The notes under the pieces were generated by a model. It ran no database searches. It saw only the letters and a program-made list of their open reading frames with translations, and had not been told where the DNA came from. Shown here in pieces: positions 1 to 8,412 of a stretch of DNA of 64,000 nt. Position numbers and translations under genes: made by a program. The stretch lies in NCBI GenBank assembly GCA_905216195.1, contig CAJMSX010000016.1, positions 1 to 64,000 on the forward strand. The letters run 5' to 3'. Numbering within the stretch: the first letter of the stretch is position 1; each line of letters opens with the position of its first letter. Source of the DNA: an uncultured bacterium. Lineage in GTDB: Bacteria; Bacteroidota; Bacteroidia; Bacteroidales; Marinifilaceae.

Positions 1-80
<80 letters not shown>

Positions 81-191
81 CTTCGCTTTCACAACATCGT
101 CAAAGAGCTTTCACCCCCACCGGAAGAAGCTTCTGTCTTCCCTTTTGCGCTGCAAATATAATATCTTTTCGGATATAAATCCAAATATTAA

Positions 192-227
192 ATAAAAAAA
201 ATCGGCCGGTTTCGAAAAACCGACCGA
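192..227 (-). terminator. Rho-independent terminator of the Hsp20 gene
   Basis: An 11-bp stem pairs 217-227 with 202-212 (one G-U pair, 4-nt loop). On the minus strand it is followed by a run of T (A-rich 192-200 on the plus strand). It lies just downstream of the Hsp20 stop codon. Confidence 0.85.
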
Positions 228-245
228 CCACTAAAATCAAACTAC

Positions 246-689
246 CTACTTAACCTCAATTGTTTTTTGCAATTTTTCCGTCTCCTTATTCCTGGGCATG
301 GTGACCTCAAGAATGCCGTCATTGTAGGAAGCCTGAGCTTCCGCTACATTGTACTTCTCTTCCGGTAGTTCGATTGTTCTGCGGAAAGAATAAGATGAAA
401 ACTCCCTCCGTAAATATTTTCCTTTTCCTTCGTTCTCTTCTTTTTCTTCTTTGCTTTCTCCAGATAAAGTCAGAAAACCGTCTTTATAATCGATTTTTAT
501 ATCTTCTTTATTCAATCCGGGTATTCTTAACTCCAGAGTCAGCATTTTATCATCTTCCTTAACATTCAATGCCGGAATACCTCTCCGGTCTTCGTTAGAG
601 AAATAAGGCATCATACTCGTATTCAGAAAATCATCGAGCAAACTCGAATAAAAAGGCCTCATTTCACTGTTTTTCCTTACTAAGCTCAT
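246..689 (-). CDS. Hsp20/alpha-crystallin family small heat shock protein
   Basis: The 147-residue protein is an ATP-independent holdase that keeps unfolding cytosolic proteins soluble for refolding by other chaperones (family knowledge). The alpha-crystallin domain runs from about residue 38 to the end. Visible hallmarks are IPGLNKEDI, the GFLTLSGE strand and the NDGILEVTMP block near the C-terminus. The short C-terminal tail ends in an I-x-V type motif (TIEV) of the sort that docks neighbouring dimers. The length is normal for the family. It is monocistronic, ends in TAG and is followed by a strong terminator. No clear heat-shock promoter element was found in the 230-bp upstream gap. Confidence 0.95.
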   Translation of the reverse strand: MSLVRKNSEMRPFYSSLLDDFLNTSMMPYFSNEDRRGIPALNVKEDDKMLTLELRIPGLNKEDIKIDYKDGFLTLSGESKEEKEENEGKGKYLRREFSSYSFRRTIELPEEKYNVAEAQASYNDGILEVTMPRNKETEKLQKTIEVK

Positions 690-921
690 AATTATTTCCT
701 CCTTCCATTAGGTTTTAAATACAGTGAGTTTTACGACCGTTTCTTTTTGCTGTTTCAGAACATTCATTAAATATATCAAAATCGGACCGGAAAAAAATTA
801 AAATATGTATCCCTTTCGGGAAAAAGTTTTAAAAACAAAATTCTTATGGTTATTTACGACTTATTCCTTACTTTAGAGGGTCGAAAAACACGAAAATAGA
901 ATTAACAATAAATTTCATCGT

Positions 922-1446
922 ATGGCTATTATAAAACAATTAAACGGACATACCCCCCAGATCGGAAAAAATTGTTTCCTGGCAGACAATGCCGTTATTA
1001 TTGGGGATGTTGAGATAGGAGACGATTGCAGTATATGGTTCGGTGCAGTCCTGCGGGGAGACGTACACTACATTAAAATCGGCAACAAGGTAAATATCCA
1101 GGATAATGCCACCATCCACGCCACCTACCAAAAATCCCCGACCAACATCGGGAATAACGTATCCATCGCTCACAATGCGGTGATTCATGGGTGCACCATA
1201 CACGACAATGTGCTGATCGGTATGGGAGCTATCGTACTGGACAATGCGGTTATCGAAAGCAATTCCATCGTCGCCGCCGGCAGTGTGGTGACAAAAGGTA
1301 CGATCGTAGAATCCGGCTGGGTTTACGGAGGCACCCCCGCCAAAAAAATAAAAGAAATGGGACCGGAACTTTTGAAAGGCGAAGTGGAAAGAATTGTGAA
1401 TGCATATTCCATGTATGCCGGTTGGTATACGGAAGAGGAAAAGTAA
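922..1446 (+). CDS. Gamma-carbonic-anhydrase-like hexapeptide-repeat protein (YrdA/PaaY type)
   Basis: The 174-residue protein is built almost entirely of left-handed beta-helix hexapeptide repeats, such as IGDVEIGDDCSIW and VLIGMGAIVLDNAVI. The three histidines that bind zinc in gamma-class carbonic anhydrases are at H66, H84 and H89 in the expected contexts (ATIHA, SIAHNAVIHG). An RGD motif precedes them at 45-47. Members include real carbonic anhydrases and proteins of unknown substrate, so activity is not certain. It is followed after 64 bp by rpe, which has its own promoter-like box. An acyltransferase is less likely because the C-terminal acyl-CoA region is missing. Confidence 0.9.
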   Translation: MAIIKQLNGHTPQIGKNCFLADNAVIIGDVEIGDDCSIWFGAVLRGDVHYIKIGNKVNIQDNATIHATYQKSPTNIGNNVSIAHNAVIHGCTIHDNVLIGMGAIVLDNAVIESNSIVAAGSVVTKGTIVESGWVYGGTPAKKIKEMGPELLKGEVERIVNAYSMYAGWYTEEEK

Positions 1447-1453
1447 ATTCCTC

Positions 1454-1483
1454 CTTGGGATCCCGGATTAATTAGTATATTTG
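1454..1483 (+). promoter_or_regulatory. Bacteroidota-type promoter for rpe
   Basis: A perfect TAnnTTTG box (TATATTTG, 1476-1483) lies 18 bp downstream of CTTG (1454-1457), a 3/4 match to the -33 TTTG. The leader to the rpe ATG at 1511 is about 20 nt. Confidence 0.6.
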
Positions 1484-1510
1484 TTCACCAATTAAACAAA
1501 TCTCTACGGA

Positions 1511-2164
1511 ATGAGTACATTGATTTCCCCTTCTCTCCTGTCTGCCGATTTCCTGCATCTCGGCCAGGAAATTGAAATGTTGAACCGCAGTCAGGCCGAT
1601 TGGTTACATGTAGACGTAATGGACGGAGTATTTGTTCCGAACATATCCTACGGCTTGCCTATCCTTTCCCAAATCAAAACAGTCGCACAAAAACCCCTGG
1701 ACGTCCATTTGATGATCGTACAACCGGAAAAATATGTCGAAGCTTTTTATAAAGCAGGAGCTTCCCTATTAACCGTACATGTGGAAGCCAGCCCCCATTT
1801 ACATCGGACGTTGCAACACATCAAATCGTTCGGTATGAAAGCGGGAGTGGCTTTAAATCCCCATACGGCGGTCTCCTCTCTGGAAGATATTCTCCCGGAC
1901 ATTGATGTAGTTTTGGTCATGAGCGTCAATCCCGGCTTCGGAGGACAATCTTTTATCGAACATTCTTTAGAGAAAGTCCGGAAGTTGAAAAAACTCATTG
2001 GTGAAACGCGGAGTCATACTCTGATCGAAGTAGACGGAGGAGTAAATTTGGAAACCGGCAGCAAATTGGTGGAGGCCGGAGCGGATGTTTTGGTTGCCGG
2101 CAGTTTTGTCTTTCATTCTCCCGATCCCGCAGCCACCATACAAGCTTTAAAAGAACTGAAATAA
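1511..2164 (+). CDS. rpe: Ribulose-phosphate 3-epimerase
   Basis: This 217-residue TIM-barrel enzyme interconverts D-ribulose 5-phosphate and D-xylulose 5-phosphate in the non-oxidative pentose phosphate pathway. Diagnostic segments are present in order: SPSLLSADF at the N-terminus, LHVDVMDGVFVPN (metal ligands H33 and D35), the DVHLMI strand, MSVNPGFGGQSF, and EVDGGVN with the second catalytic aspartate. Length and motifs are typical of the family. The gene is 17 bp upstream of the FtsE-like ATPase gene and probably cotranscribed with it. Confidence 0.97.
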   Translation: MSTLISPSLLSADFLHLGQEIEMLNRSQADWLHVDVMDGVFVPNISYGLPILSQIKTVAQKPLDVHLMIVQPEKYVEAFYKAGASLLTVHVEASPHLHRTLQHIKSFGMKAGVALNPHTAVSSLEDILPDIDVVLVMSVNPGFGGQSFIEHSLEKVRKLKKLIGETRSHTLIEVDGGVNLETGSKLVEAGADVLVAGSFVFHSPDPAATIQALKELK

Positions 2165-2181
2165 CACATTAAAAACATCCT

Positions 2182-3204
2182 ATGCCCGAAACCATTATAA
2201 AAGCCAGCAATGCGGTTATCCGACAACAAAAAGTTACGATACTCAAAGAAGTAAATCTGGAAATCCAAAGCGGAGAATTCGTATACATTATCGGCAAAGT
2301 AGGCAGCGGGAAAAGTTCTTTTCTGAAAACCCTCTACGCAGAACTTCCGTTGGAATACGGTTCCCTGGAAGTGGCCGGATTTCAACTGAAAAAAATCAAA
2401 AAATCCCATATCCCTTTATTACGGAGAAAATGCGGAATCGTTTTTCAGGATTTCAGGTTACTGACCGACCGGAACGTAAACGATAATCTGGAATTCGTTT
2501 TAAAAGCGACGGGCTGGGGAAATAAAAAAGCGATTCGGGAACGCATAGATACGGTTCTGGAGAAAGTGGAAATGCCCGAAAAAAAATGGAAAATGCCTCA
2601 TGAACTTTCCGGAGGCGAACAACAACGCATCGTATTGGCCCGGGCCCTGTTGAATGCCCCTCCCATTATTCTGGCGGATGAACCTACAGGTAATATTGAC
2701 CCCGAAACTTCCTACCGTTTGGTAGAACTGCTGAAAGACTTTTCCGAAAACGGAAAAACCGTGATCATCGCCACCCACCAATACGATCTTATAGAAAAAT
2801 TCCCCGGACGGGTATTCCGGTGCGAAAACGGACATCTGACGGAAGATATGAACTTATCGGTACAGGCCCACACTTTGTCTCCCGCCGATATCGAAACGAT
2901 AGAAGATACGCCCTTAGCAGCGGAAGCTCTCCCGGAAATCTTTTCCGAAGACCGGCCGGCTCAGGAGGAAAAAATGAGTACTCCCCTGGAAAATTATCTC
3001 GAAACCGAACCGGAAACACCTGCATCGCCCGAAGCCTCTTCGGCAAAAAAAGAAACAGAAAGTACTTTCCCCGCTCTGAGCCCGGTCCCGGAAGTCCTGG
3101 AAAATATCGAAGCCGAAGAAATCAGTTCCGAGAATGAGGAAGAGGAAAAAAATGAAGAGGAGAATAAAGTACCTCCTCCTTTCGGTTTCGAATTAATCGA
3201 CTGA
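2182..3204 (+). CDS. ftsE: FtsE-like cell-division ABC ATPase with an acidic C-terminal extension
   Basis: Residues 1 to about 228 form a compact ABC nucleotide-binding domain closest in style to FtsE, the ATPase that with FtsX links the divisome to peptidoglycan hydrolases. Walker A is at 38-45 (GKVGSGKS), the signature LSGGEQQR at 142-149 and Walker B IILADE at 162-167. A H-loop histidine lies in IATHQYD. Usual FtsE proteins stop near residue 230. Here about 110 further residues follow, rich in Glu, Pro and Ser and ending in PPPFGFELID, probably disordered. No ftsX or other permease gene is adjacent, so the FtsE name rests on the ATPase sequence alone; a LolD-like ATPase is the alternative. 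Confidence 0.82.
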   Translation: MPETIIKASNAVIRQQKVTILKEVNLEIQSGEFVYIIGKVGSGKSSFLKTLYAELPLEYGSLEVAGFQLKKIKKSHIPLLRRKCGIVFQDFRLLTDRNVNDNLEFVLKATGWGNKKAIRERIDTVLEKVEMPEKKWKMPHELSGGEQQRIVLARALLNAPPIILADEPTGNIDPETSYRLVELLKDFSENGKTVIIATHQYDLIEKFPGRVFRCENGHLTEDMNLSVQAHTLSPADIETIEDTPLAAEALPEIFSEDRPAQEEKMSTPLENYLETEPETPASPEASSAKKETESTFPALSPVPEVLENIEAEEISSENEEEEKNEEENKVPPPFGFELID

Positions 3205-3243
3205 ACCGTCCGTTCGCCCGGGAAAAACAAGAAAAATGCCGCT

Positions 3244-5019
3244 TTAGCGGAAGGGCTCCATTTTTATGGTATAGTCCGAACTGTAATTCACGATAAACAA
3301 TCCGTTGTTTTCCAAACCGCAATCGGCGCACACAGGCAGGAAGCGGAACACCGAAAACAGGGCCTGCCTATCTGCATATTTTATGCCCTCCAGCATCCGG
3401 TCACCGTATTTAGCAGCCAAGGGAATAAAATACAAACCCATATCGTAGGCCTTAAAAGTGAGGGTATGCGGTTCCATAGAAAAATATTTCCGGTAAGTAT
3501 CGGAAAAAGTCTGCACTTCCTCCCGATAACTGTCGATATAGCTATAAGTAAACAATTTCACATTCAATTTGTAAAAAGTTTCATGGTCGATCAACAAAAA
3601 ATTCTGCCATTCGGGCAATCCGACCACTGTAATCCGGTAAACATCGGCTAAAGCTGTCAAAGCGGGAAGGACTTTACTTACATCGGCTTCCCCAGGTTCC
3701 GGAAGAATAATGATATTTTCCTTATCTTCCTGCAACAACAACCTCAGTCCTTCCAAATGCCCTTCCTGGGAGTCCCAGTCGAAAATCTGTATTTTCCCCT
3801 CTGCTTGTTCCAATTTTTCGGCTAATCTGTTTTTTTCTCTTTTCAGGGAAATTCCTCCTTCCTCTCCTTCTTCAGCGATCGGTTCGTTTAAGCGAATACC
3901 GATCACATTCGAGTATTCGGTCTGACGAAAAATCCACCGCATCATTTCCTCGGCTACCAAATCAAAAGAAGGATTGACTTGCAGGAAATTCGGATATTTA
4001 CTGAAATCTTCGGCTCTGGAAGACAAAGGATACACCATGGGTATGTTTTTATTTATCAGATTTTCAGCGATAATCCGGAATTCAGACCCGTATACCGGGC
4101 CAATGATCAGATCCGGATTGAGACGATTCAGTTCATCGGCAATGTGATAAGTTTTGGCACTGTTCTTTTCCGTATCGAATACATGCATATCGATTTTATA
4201 TCCTTCCCGCCTCAAGCTATCGGCAGCCAACAAAATTCCCTCGTAAAAATACAGGAACTGTTCCGTTTTTCGCAGAATCTGCCCGGACACCTGTTTGTCC
4301 GGATTTAAAGTATCCACCACAAAGATTTGCTGATTTGCCTGCAGATTATCGGATGCGAAGAGGGGCAATAAAACAGCTACTCTTACGTATTTATTATCCG
4401 GAATCGAAATATCGGTCATAAACTCCGTCGGTTTTGCGGAAACCCGGAATAAGGTATCTACCGGAACCGCTTCTTTTTCCCGTACGGACCGGTCCGTTAA
4501 CACGATTTCCCGCACTTCTTCCTGGTTTCCGACCGCCGGAACTGAAGGGGGAGTAACAACCGGATCGGGAATCTTACTGACCTCTATATCCTTCAGAGGT
4601 AAACGCACCACAGCACCTGTAGGAAGCGGATTCCGTTCGTATTGCGGATTTTCTTTCAATATCCGTCTCACTTTAATATTAAAATGCCGGGCAATAGAAT
4701 AAAGCGTCTCTCCTTTTTCTACCTTATGGTAATAATATTTCTTATCCCTTTCTACATAGGGTTTTACATAAGGAATTTTTAAAACTTCGAACAAACTGAT
4801 TGAATCGTCTGCTTTCTTATTCACTTCCTTTACCGTATCGACGTCTACGCCATAAGCTTTGCAAATGGAATAGAGGGTTTCGCCTTCATCGACCACATGT
4901 AAATAATAACTCTTCCCTTTGATCACAATCATATCCGTAGATTTCTTTACGGCTACACCCTGTCCGGAAATAGATCCGCACCCCAATATCATTAATACGA
5001 TCAGCAGTATCCTCAGCAT
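3244..5019 (-). CDS. LysM and periplasmic-receptor-domain protein
   Basis: The 591-residue protein starts with a signal peptide (hydrophobic stretch about 3-20). Two LysM domains follow, at about 36-80 and 95-140 (YYLHVVDEGETLYSICKAYG and YYHKVEKGETLYSIARHFN), which bind peptidoglycan glycan chains. From about residue 210 the rest resembles the type I periplasmic binding fold of amino-acid ABC receptors (VAVLLPLF, DLIIGPVYGSEF, MVYPLSS). No transporter genes are adjacent, so it is more likely a wall-anchored sensor or scaffold than a transport component. The family is common in Bacteroidota but I know of no defined function. It is transcribed divergently from the PASTA gene. Confidence 0.85.
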   Translation of the reverse strand: MLRILLIVLMILGCGSISGQGVAVKKSTDMIVIKGKSYYLHVVDEGETLYSICKAYGVDVDTVKEVNKKADDSISLFEVLKIPYVKPYVERDKKYYYHKVEKGETLYSIARHFNIKVRRILKENPQYERNPLPTGAVVRLPLKDIEVSKIPDPVVTPPSVPAVGNQEEVREIVLTDRSVREKEAVPVDTLFRVSAKPTEFMTDISIPDNKYVRVAVLLPLFASDNLQANQQIFVVDTLNPDKQVSGQILRKTEQFLYFYEGILLAADSLRREGYKIDMHVFDTEKNSAKTYHIADELNRLNPDLIIGPVYGSEFRIIAENLINKNIPMVYPLSSRAEDFSKYPNFLQVNPSFDLVAEEMMRWIFRQTEYSNVIGIRLNEPIAEEGEEGGISLKREKNRLAEKLEQAEGKIQIFDWDSQEGHLEGLRLLLQEDKENIIILPEPGEADVSKVLPALTALADVYRITVVGLPEWQNFLLIDHETFYKLNVKLFTYSYIDSYREEVQTFSDTYRKYFSMEPHTLTFKAYDMGLYFIPLAAKYGDRMLEGIKYADRQALFSVFRFLPVCADCGLENNGLFIVNYSSDYTIKMEPFR

Positions 5020-5089
5020 AAGACGGTTGGTATTTATGATTACATTCTTCGGGAAACGATATTCAACTTCAGAACATCGCTTTGAGTGG

Positions 5090-5121
5090 CAAAAATACGA
5101 AAAAGTAGTAGATAATTTAAA
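5090..5121 (-). promoter_or_regulatory. Promoter of the LysM/receptor gene
   Basis: On the minus strand TATTTTTG (plus 5090-5097) is a perfect -7 box. TTTA (plus 5118-5121) lies 20 bp upstream as a 3/4 -33 box. It interleaves with the divergent PASTA-side box at 5131-5138. Confidence 0.55.
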
Positions 5122-5130
5122 AAACTGCGC

Positions 5131-5138
5131 TATTTTTG
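5131..5138 (+). promoter_or_regulatory. -7 box of the PASTA-rluD operon
   Basis: TATTTTTG is a perfect TAnnTTTG match 32 bp before the PASTA start codon. No good -33 TTTG was seen at the usual distance. It sits about 10 bp beyond the -33 region of the divergent LysM promoter, so the two promoters may compete. Confidence 0.45.
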
Positions 5139-5169
5139 CGCTACATAACCGTTTAAACCGAATTCCATC

Positions 5170-6003
5170 ATGATAAATATACTGAAAAGTCCCAAATTAT
5201 ATTTTATTCTCATCAATTTTGCCGTTGCCTTCCTTTTGTTGATAGGGATCGGTTTCGGTGTTTTAAATTATCTGGATAAATATACCCGTCACGGACATTC
5301 CATTTCCGTCCCTTCTTTTCACGATCTTTCGGTCGGAGATGCCGAGCGTTTAGCCGGAAAAAACCAGTTAAAGGTCATTGTCGTAGATTCTTTATACAAT
5401 GAAAGCGCTCTTCCCGGAACCGTACAGGAACAATATCCCCAAAGCGGCGCGCAGGTAAAAGCAAACCGGGTCATTCAACTTACCATCAACGCCCGGGGAC
5501 CGGAACTCATCGTCTTTCCCAAACTGAATAATTCACCCTATCGTCAAACTCTGCAAACCCTGGAATCCAAAGGGTTTAAAGTGGGTAGAATCGAATACGC
5601 TCCTTCCGAATTTAAAAATCTGGTACTGACACTCAAGCAAGACAATCAGGAAATCGAAACGGGAGCTTTGGTCCGCAAGGGATCGACGATCGATGTGGTA
5701 CTGGGAAGCGGAAAAAACGACGATAATTATGTACCCCTCCCCTGTTTTTACGGGATGAAAATAGAGGAAGCCCTCACTCTCCTAAAAGAGAATTACCTCA
5801 ACATCGGAGAAATTATTCCCGACCCCAGCGTTAAGGAAGAAGAAAAAGAGCAGGCCGTCATTTATCAGCAAGAACCGGCTTACGAAGAGAATGCCCGTAT
5901 AAAAGCGGGAAGTACCGTAAATCTGCACATCACCCTGGATAAAGAAAAACTCGAAATGCTGGACTCTTTAATGACGATTACCAAAGAAGTAAAGGATTTG
6001 TAA
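5170..6003 (+). CDS. PASTA-domain membrane protein
   Basis: The 277-residue protein has one N-terminal membrane segment (about 9-33), then an exported region with three PASTA domains: about 43-110 (SVPSFHDLSVGDAERL), 112-180 (FPKLNNSPYRQTLQTLE) and 187-258 (VPLPCFYGMKIEEALTLL). PASTA domains bind muropeptides or beta-lactams in Ser/Thr kinases and PBPs of other phyla. Here neither a kinase nor a transpeptidase domain is attached. The stop codon abuts the ATG of rluD (TAA-ATG), so the two are almost certainly cotranscribed. The pairing with RluD seems common in Bacteroidota; its meaning is unknown. Confidence 0.9.
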   Translation: MINILKSPKLYFILINFAVAFLLLIGIGFGVLNYLDKYTRHGHSISVPSFHDLSVGDAERLAGKNQLKVIVVDSLYNESALPGTVQEQYPQSGAQVKANRVIQLTINARGPELIVFPKLNNSPYRQTLQTLESKGFKVGRIEYAPSEFKNLVLTLKQDNQEIETGALVRKGSTIDVVLGSGKNDDNYVPLPCFYGMKIEEALTLLKENYLNIGEIIPDPSVKEEEKEQAVIYQQEPAYEENARIKAGSTVNLHITLDKEKLEMLDSLMTITKEVKDL

Positions 6004-7068
6004 ATGAGTGAAGAAATCGAAGATATAGACGAATTGACGGAAAGTGAAGGAGAAGAAGGGCTGGAAATGTACGAACACCACCGGATTGAAGCGGATAAGG
6101 GCCAAATCCCTTTACGGCTTGACAAATTTCTGATGGTGCGTTTACCCCATGTTTCCCGCACAAAAATTCAGGAGGCCGCTGAAGCCGGTAATATCCGCAT
6201 CCACAACAAACCGGTCAAATCCAATTACAAAGTCAAGCCGGGAGATATCGTTTCGGTAGTCATGTCTTATCCTAAACGGGAAATTGAAATCGTACCGGAA
6301 AATATTCCCCTGGAGATCATATACGAAGACGAGGTCCTGATGGTGATCAACAAGCCCGCCGGAATGGTGGTCCATCCCGCTTTCGGGCACTTTACGGGCA
6401 CTTTGGTCAACGCTTTGGCCTGGCACCTGAAAGACAATCCCTTATTTCAGGGAAACGACATTCGCCCGGGATTGGTTCATCGGATCGATAAGGATACTTC
6501 CGGCTTATTGGTCATTGCCAAAACCGAAGCGGCCAAAACCGATTTGGCCTTACAATTCTTTCATAAAACATCCGAAAGAAAATACACGGCGGTTTGCTGG
6601 GGAAATCTGGAGGCAAATACAGGAACAATCACCGGTCATATCGGCAGACATCCCATAAACCGTAAAATTATGTCCGTATACCCGGACGGCAGTCACGGGA
6701 AGCATGCGGTCACCCATTACCAGGTACTGGAAAGGCTGGGATACGTCAATGTCGTGGAATGCATGCTGGAAACCGGCCGGACACATCAAATCCGGGCCCA
6801 TTTCAAATACATACGTCATCCTCTTTTCAACGATGCGGATTACGGCGGCCATGAAATCCTGAAAGGAACGACATTCAGTAAATACAAGCAATTCGTACAC
6901 AATTGCTTCGCCCTTTGTCCCCGCCAGGCCCTGCATGCCCGTACCCTCGGTTTTACTCACCCGCTAAGCGGAGAACGACTCAACTTCGATTCTCCTCTCC
7001 CTTCCGATATACAACAATTGATAGAAAAGTGGAGGCAGTATACCACAAACCGGGAAATGGAAGAATGA
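6004..7068 (+). CDS. rluD: 23S rRNA pseudouridine synthase, RluD type
   Basis: The enzyme isomerises specific uridines to pseudouridine, in RluD's case in helix 69 of 23S rRNA. The 354 residues comprise an acidic N-terminal tail of about 22 residues, an S4 RNA-binding domain (about 37-95: LRLDKFLMVRLPHVSR) and the catalytic domain. The catalytic aspartate is D162 in HRIDKDTSGLLVIAKT. VINKPAGMVVHPAFGH and GRTHQIRAH are further family blocks. Assignment to RluD rather than RluC or RluA rests on overall architecture. Its stop is only 5 bp from the convergent efflux gene. Confidence 0.92.
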   Translation: MSEEIEDIDELTESEGEEGLEMYEHHRIEADKGQIPLRLDKFLMVRLPHVSRTKIQEAAEAGNIRIHNKPVKSNYKVKPGDIVSVVMSYPKREIEIVPENIPLEIIYEDEVLMVINKPAGMVVHPAFGHFTGTLVNALAWHLKDNPLFQGNDIRPGLVHRIDKDTSGLLVIAKTEAAKTDLALQFFHKTSERKYTAVCWGNLEANTGTITGHIGRHPINRKIMSVYPDGSHGKHAVTHYQVLERLGYVNVVECMLETGRTHQIRAHFKYIRHPLFNDADYGGHEILKGTTFSKYKQFVHNCFALCPRQALHARTLGFTHPLSGERLNFDSPLPSDIQQLIEKWRQYTTNREMEE

Positions 7069-7073
7069 AAAAC

Positions 7074-8399
7074 CTATTTTAAAGTCAACCGGACTTCTCC
7101 ACTGATCAGCAAAAGGGAAAGTTCGGATACTTTTGCCTGGTATATGGCCGACAACTTACGGTCGACCGCATCAATATAACTTCGTTGAAACTCGCGGAAT
7201 TCTATTCCTGATAAAGAACCTAACTTATATTTTTCGAGGGCAGCATCCAGATTCTCGAAAGCCACTTCGGCACTTTCGTTCTCGAAATTAACGATCTGGA
7301 GGTTATTTTCATACGTATTGTACAATTGAGCCAGATCGGCCAGCATCTGCAATTCCAACTCCCGGTAAGACCATTCTGCATTCTCTTCTTCCAGTTTTGC
7401 ATTTTTAATTTTCCGACGGTTTTCCAACCGATCGAATACATTTACCTTTAAAGCAAACCCCCAGTAAAATCCGTTCGAGCGGTTTAGAGAAGTAGTCGCC
7501 TCAGGTGTTTTGGTCCGGCTGTAATTATAGCCGGTATTGAAATCCAGCGTAGGAAAAAGTGCCGAACGGGCTATCTTTACGTCCATAGCGGATATCTTCT
7601 GATCCTTTTTGGCAATCAACAGGGAAGTATTCATAGCCAGTGTATTCTTTTTCAAATTTTCGTAATCGAGCGGGGCTTGCAGCATGATGGAGTCCTGTAC
7701 ATACATAGCCTGCTGAAGATCGGCATTCATAATCCGGTTCAGCGAAATATATGCACTTTTCAACAACTCCCGTTGCTTCATATATTTGGAGCTATCGGCA
7801 TTCAGGTCGATCTTCGCCTGCTGCATTTCCAAACCAGACAAAACCCCGATATTGTATTTGTCTTTAGCCTCATTGAATCTCTCAGTAGAAAGCTCCAGGG
7901 AATGTTTCGCCGCATCCAGTTTGCTGTGTTGCACAATTACATTGTAATACGCCTCACTTACGTTTACCACCAGGTTTTCCATTTCCATTTGAGTATTCAA
8001 CTCTCCAATCCCCAGCATTTCCTGGTATTTCGCATAGGTCGTAAACATAGAAAGCCCGTCGAATATCCGCCAGTTCAGGGCCACTCCCCCCGACAACACA
8101 TCCGTTCTGGCGTTATTTTGTTTTCTTTCCTCACCGTTGGTCCTGATTTTAGTATCGTTCAAGCGCTGATTTTGCTGTCCGTCGATATCCACAGAAGGCA
8201 AAAAAGGGGCATAATTGGCATTATTTTCGGCTATATACTCCTTATTCCGGACAATCTTTATTCCGTAATTGGCATCCAGGGCTCTTTCTATACACTGTTC
8301 GAGATTAATCTTCTGCTGAGCAGAAGAGAAAAAGGTGATCCAAGAAAAACACCCGATCAAAAATACTCTCATTGTGGTATGCATGAAACTCATTTTCAA
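7074..8399 (-). CDS. TolC-family outer membrane efflux protein
   Basis: The 441-residue precursor has a signal peptide (about 1-27, ending in SSAQQ). It carries the two-repeat outer membrane factor architecture: long amphipathic helices alternating with beta-strand segments (about 105-125 and 295-325, the latter ending FYWGFALKVNVFD). It would trimerise into the trans-envelope exit duct for the RND pump encoded just upstream. It is the last gene of the three-gene operon, 13 bp after the pump gene. Full length for the family. Confidence 0.93.
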   Translation of the reverse strand: MKMSFMHTTMRVFLIGCFSWITFFSSAQQKINLEQCIERALDANYGIKIVRNKEYIAENNANYAPFLPSVDIDGQQNQRLNDTKIRTNGEERKQNNARTDVLSGGVALNWRIFDGLSMFTTYAKYQEMLGIGELNTQMEMENLVVNVSEAYYNVIVQHSKLDAAKHSLELSTERFNEAKDKYNIGVLSGLEMQQAKIDLNADSSKYMKQRELLKSAYISLNRIMNADLQQAMYVQDSIMLQAPLDYENLKKNTLAMNTSLLIAKKDQKISAMDVKIARSALFPTLDFNTGYNYSRTKTPEATTSLNRSNGFYWGFALKVNVFDRLENRRKIKNAKLEEENAEWSYRELELQMLADLAQLYNTYENNLQIVNFENESAEVAFENLDAALEKYKLGSLSGIEFREFQRSYIDAVDRKLSAIYQAKVSELSLLLISGEVRLTLK

Positions 8400-8412
8400 T
8401 TTTTTGTTTTTT

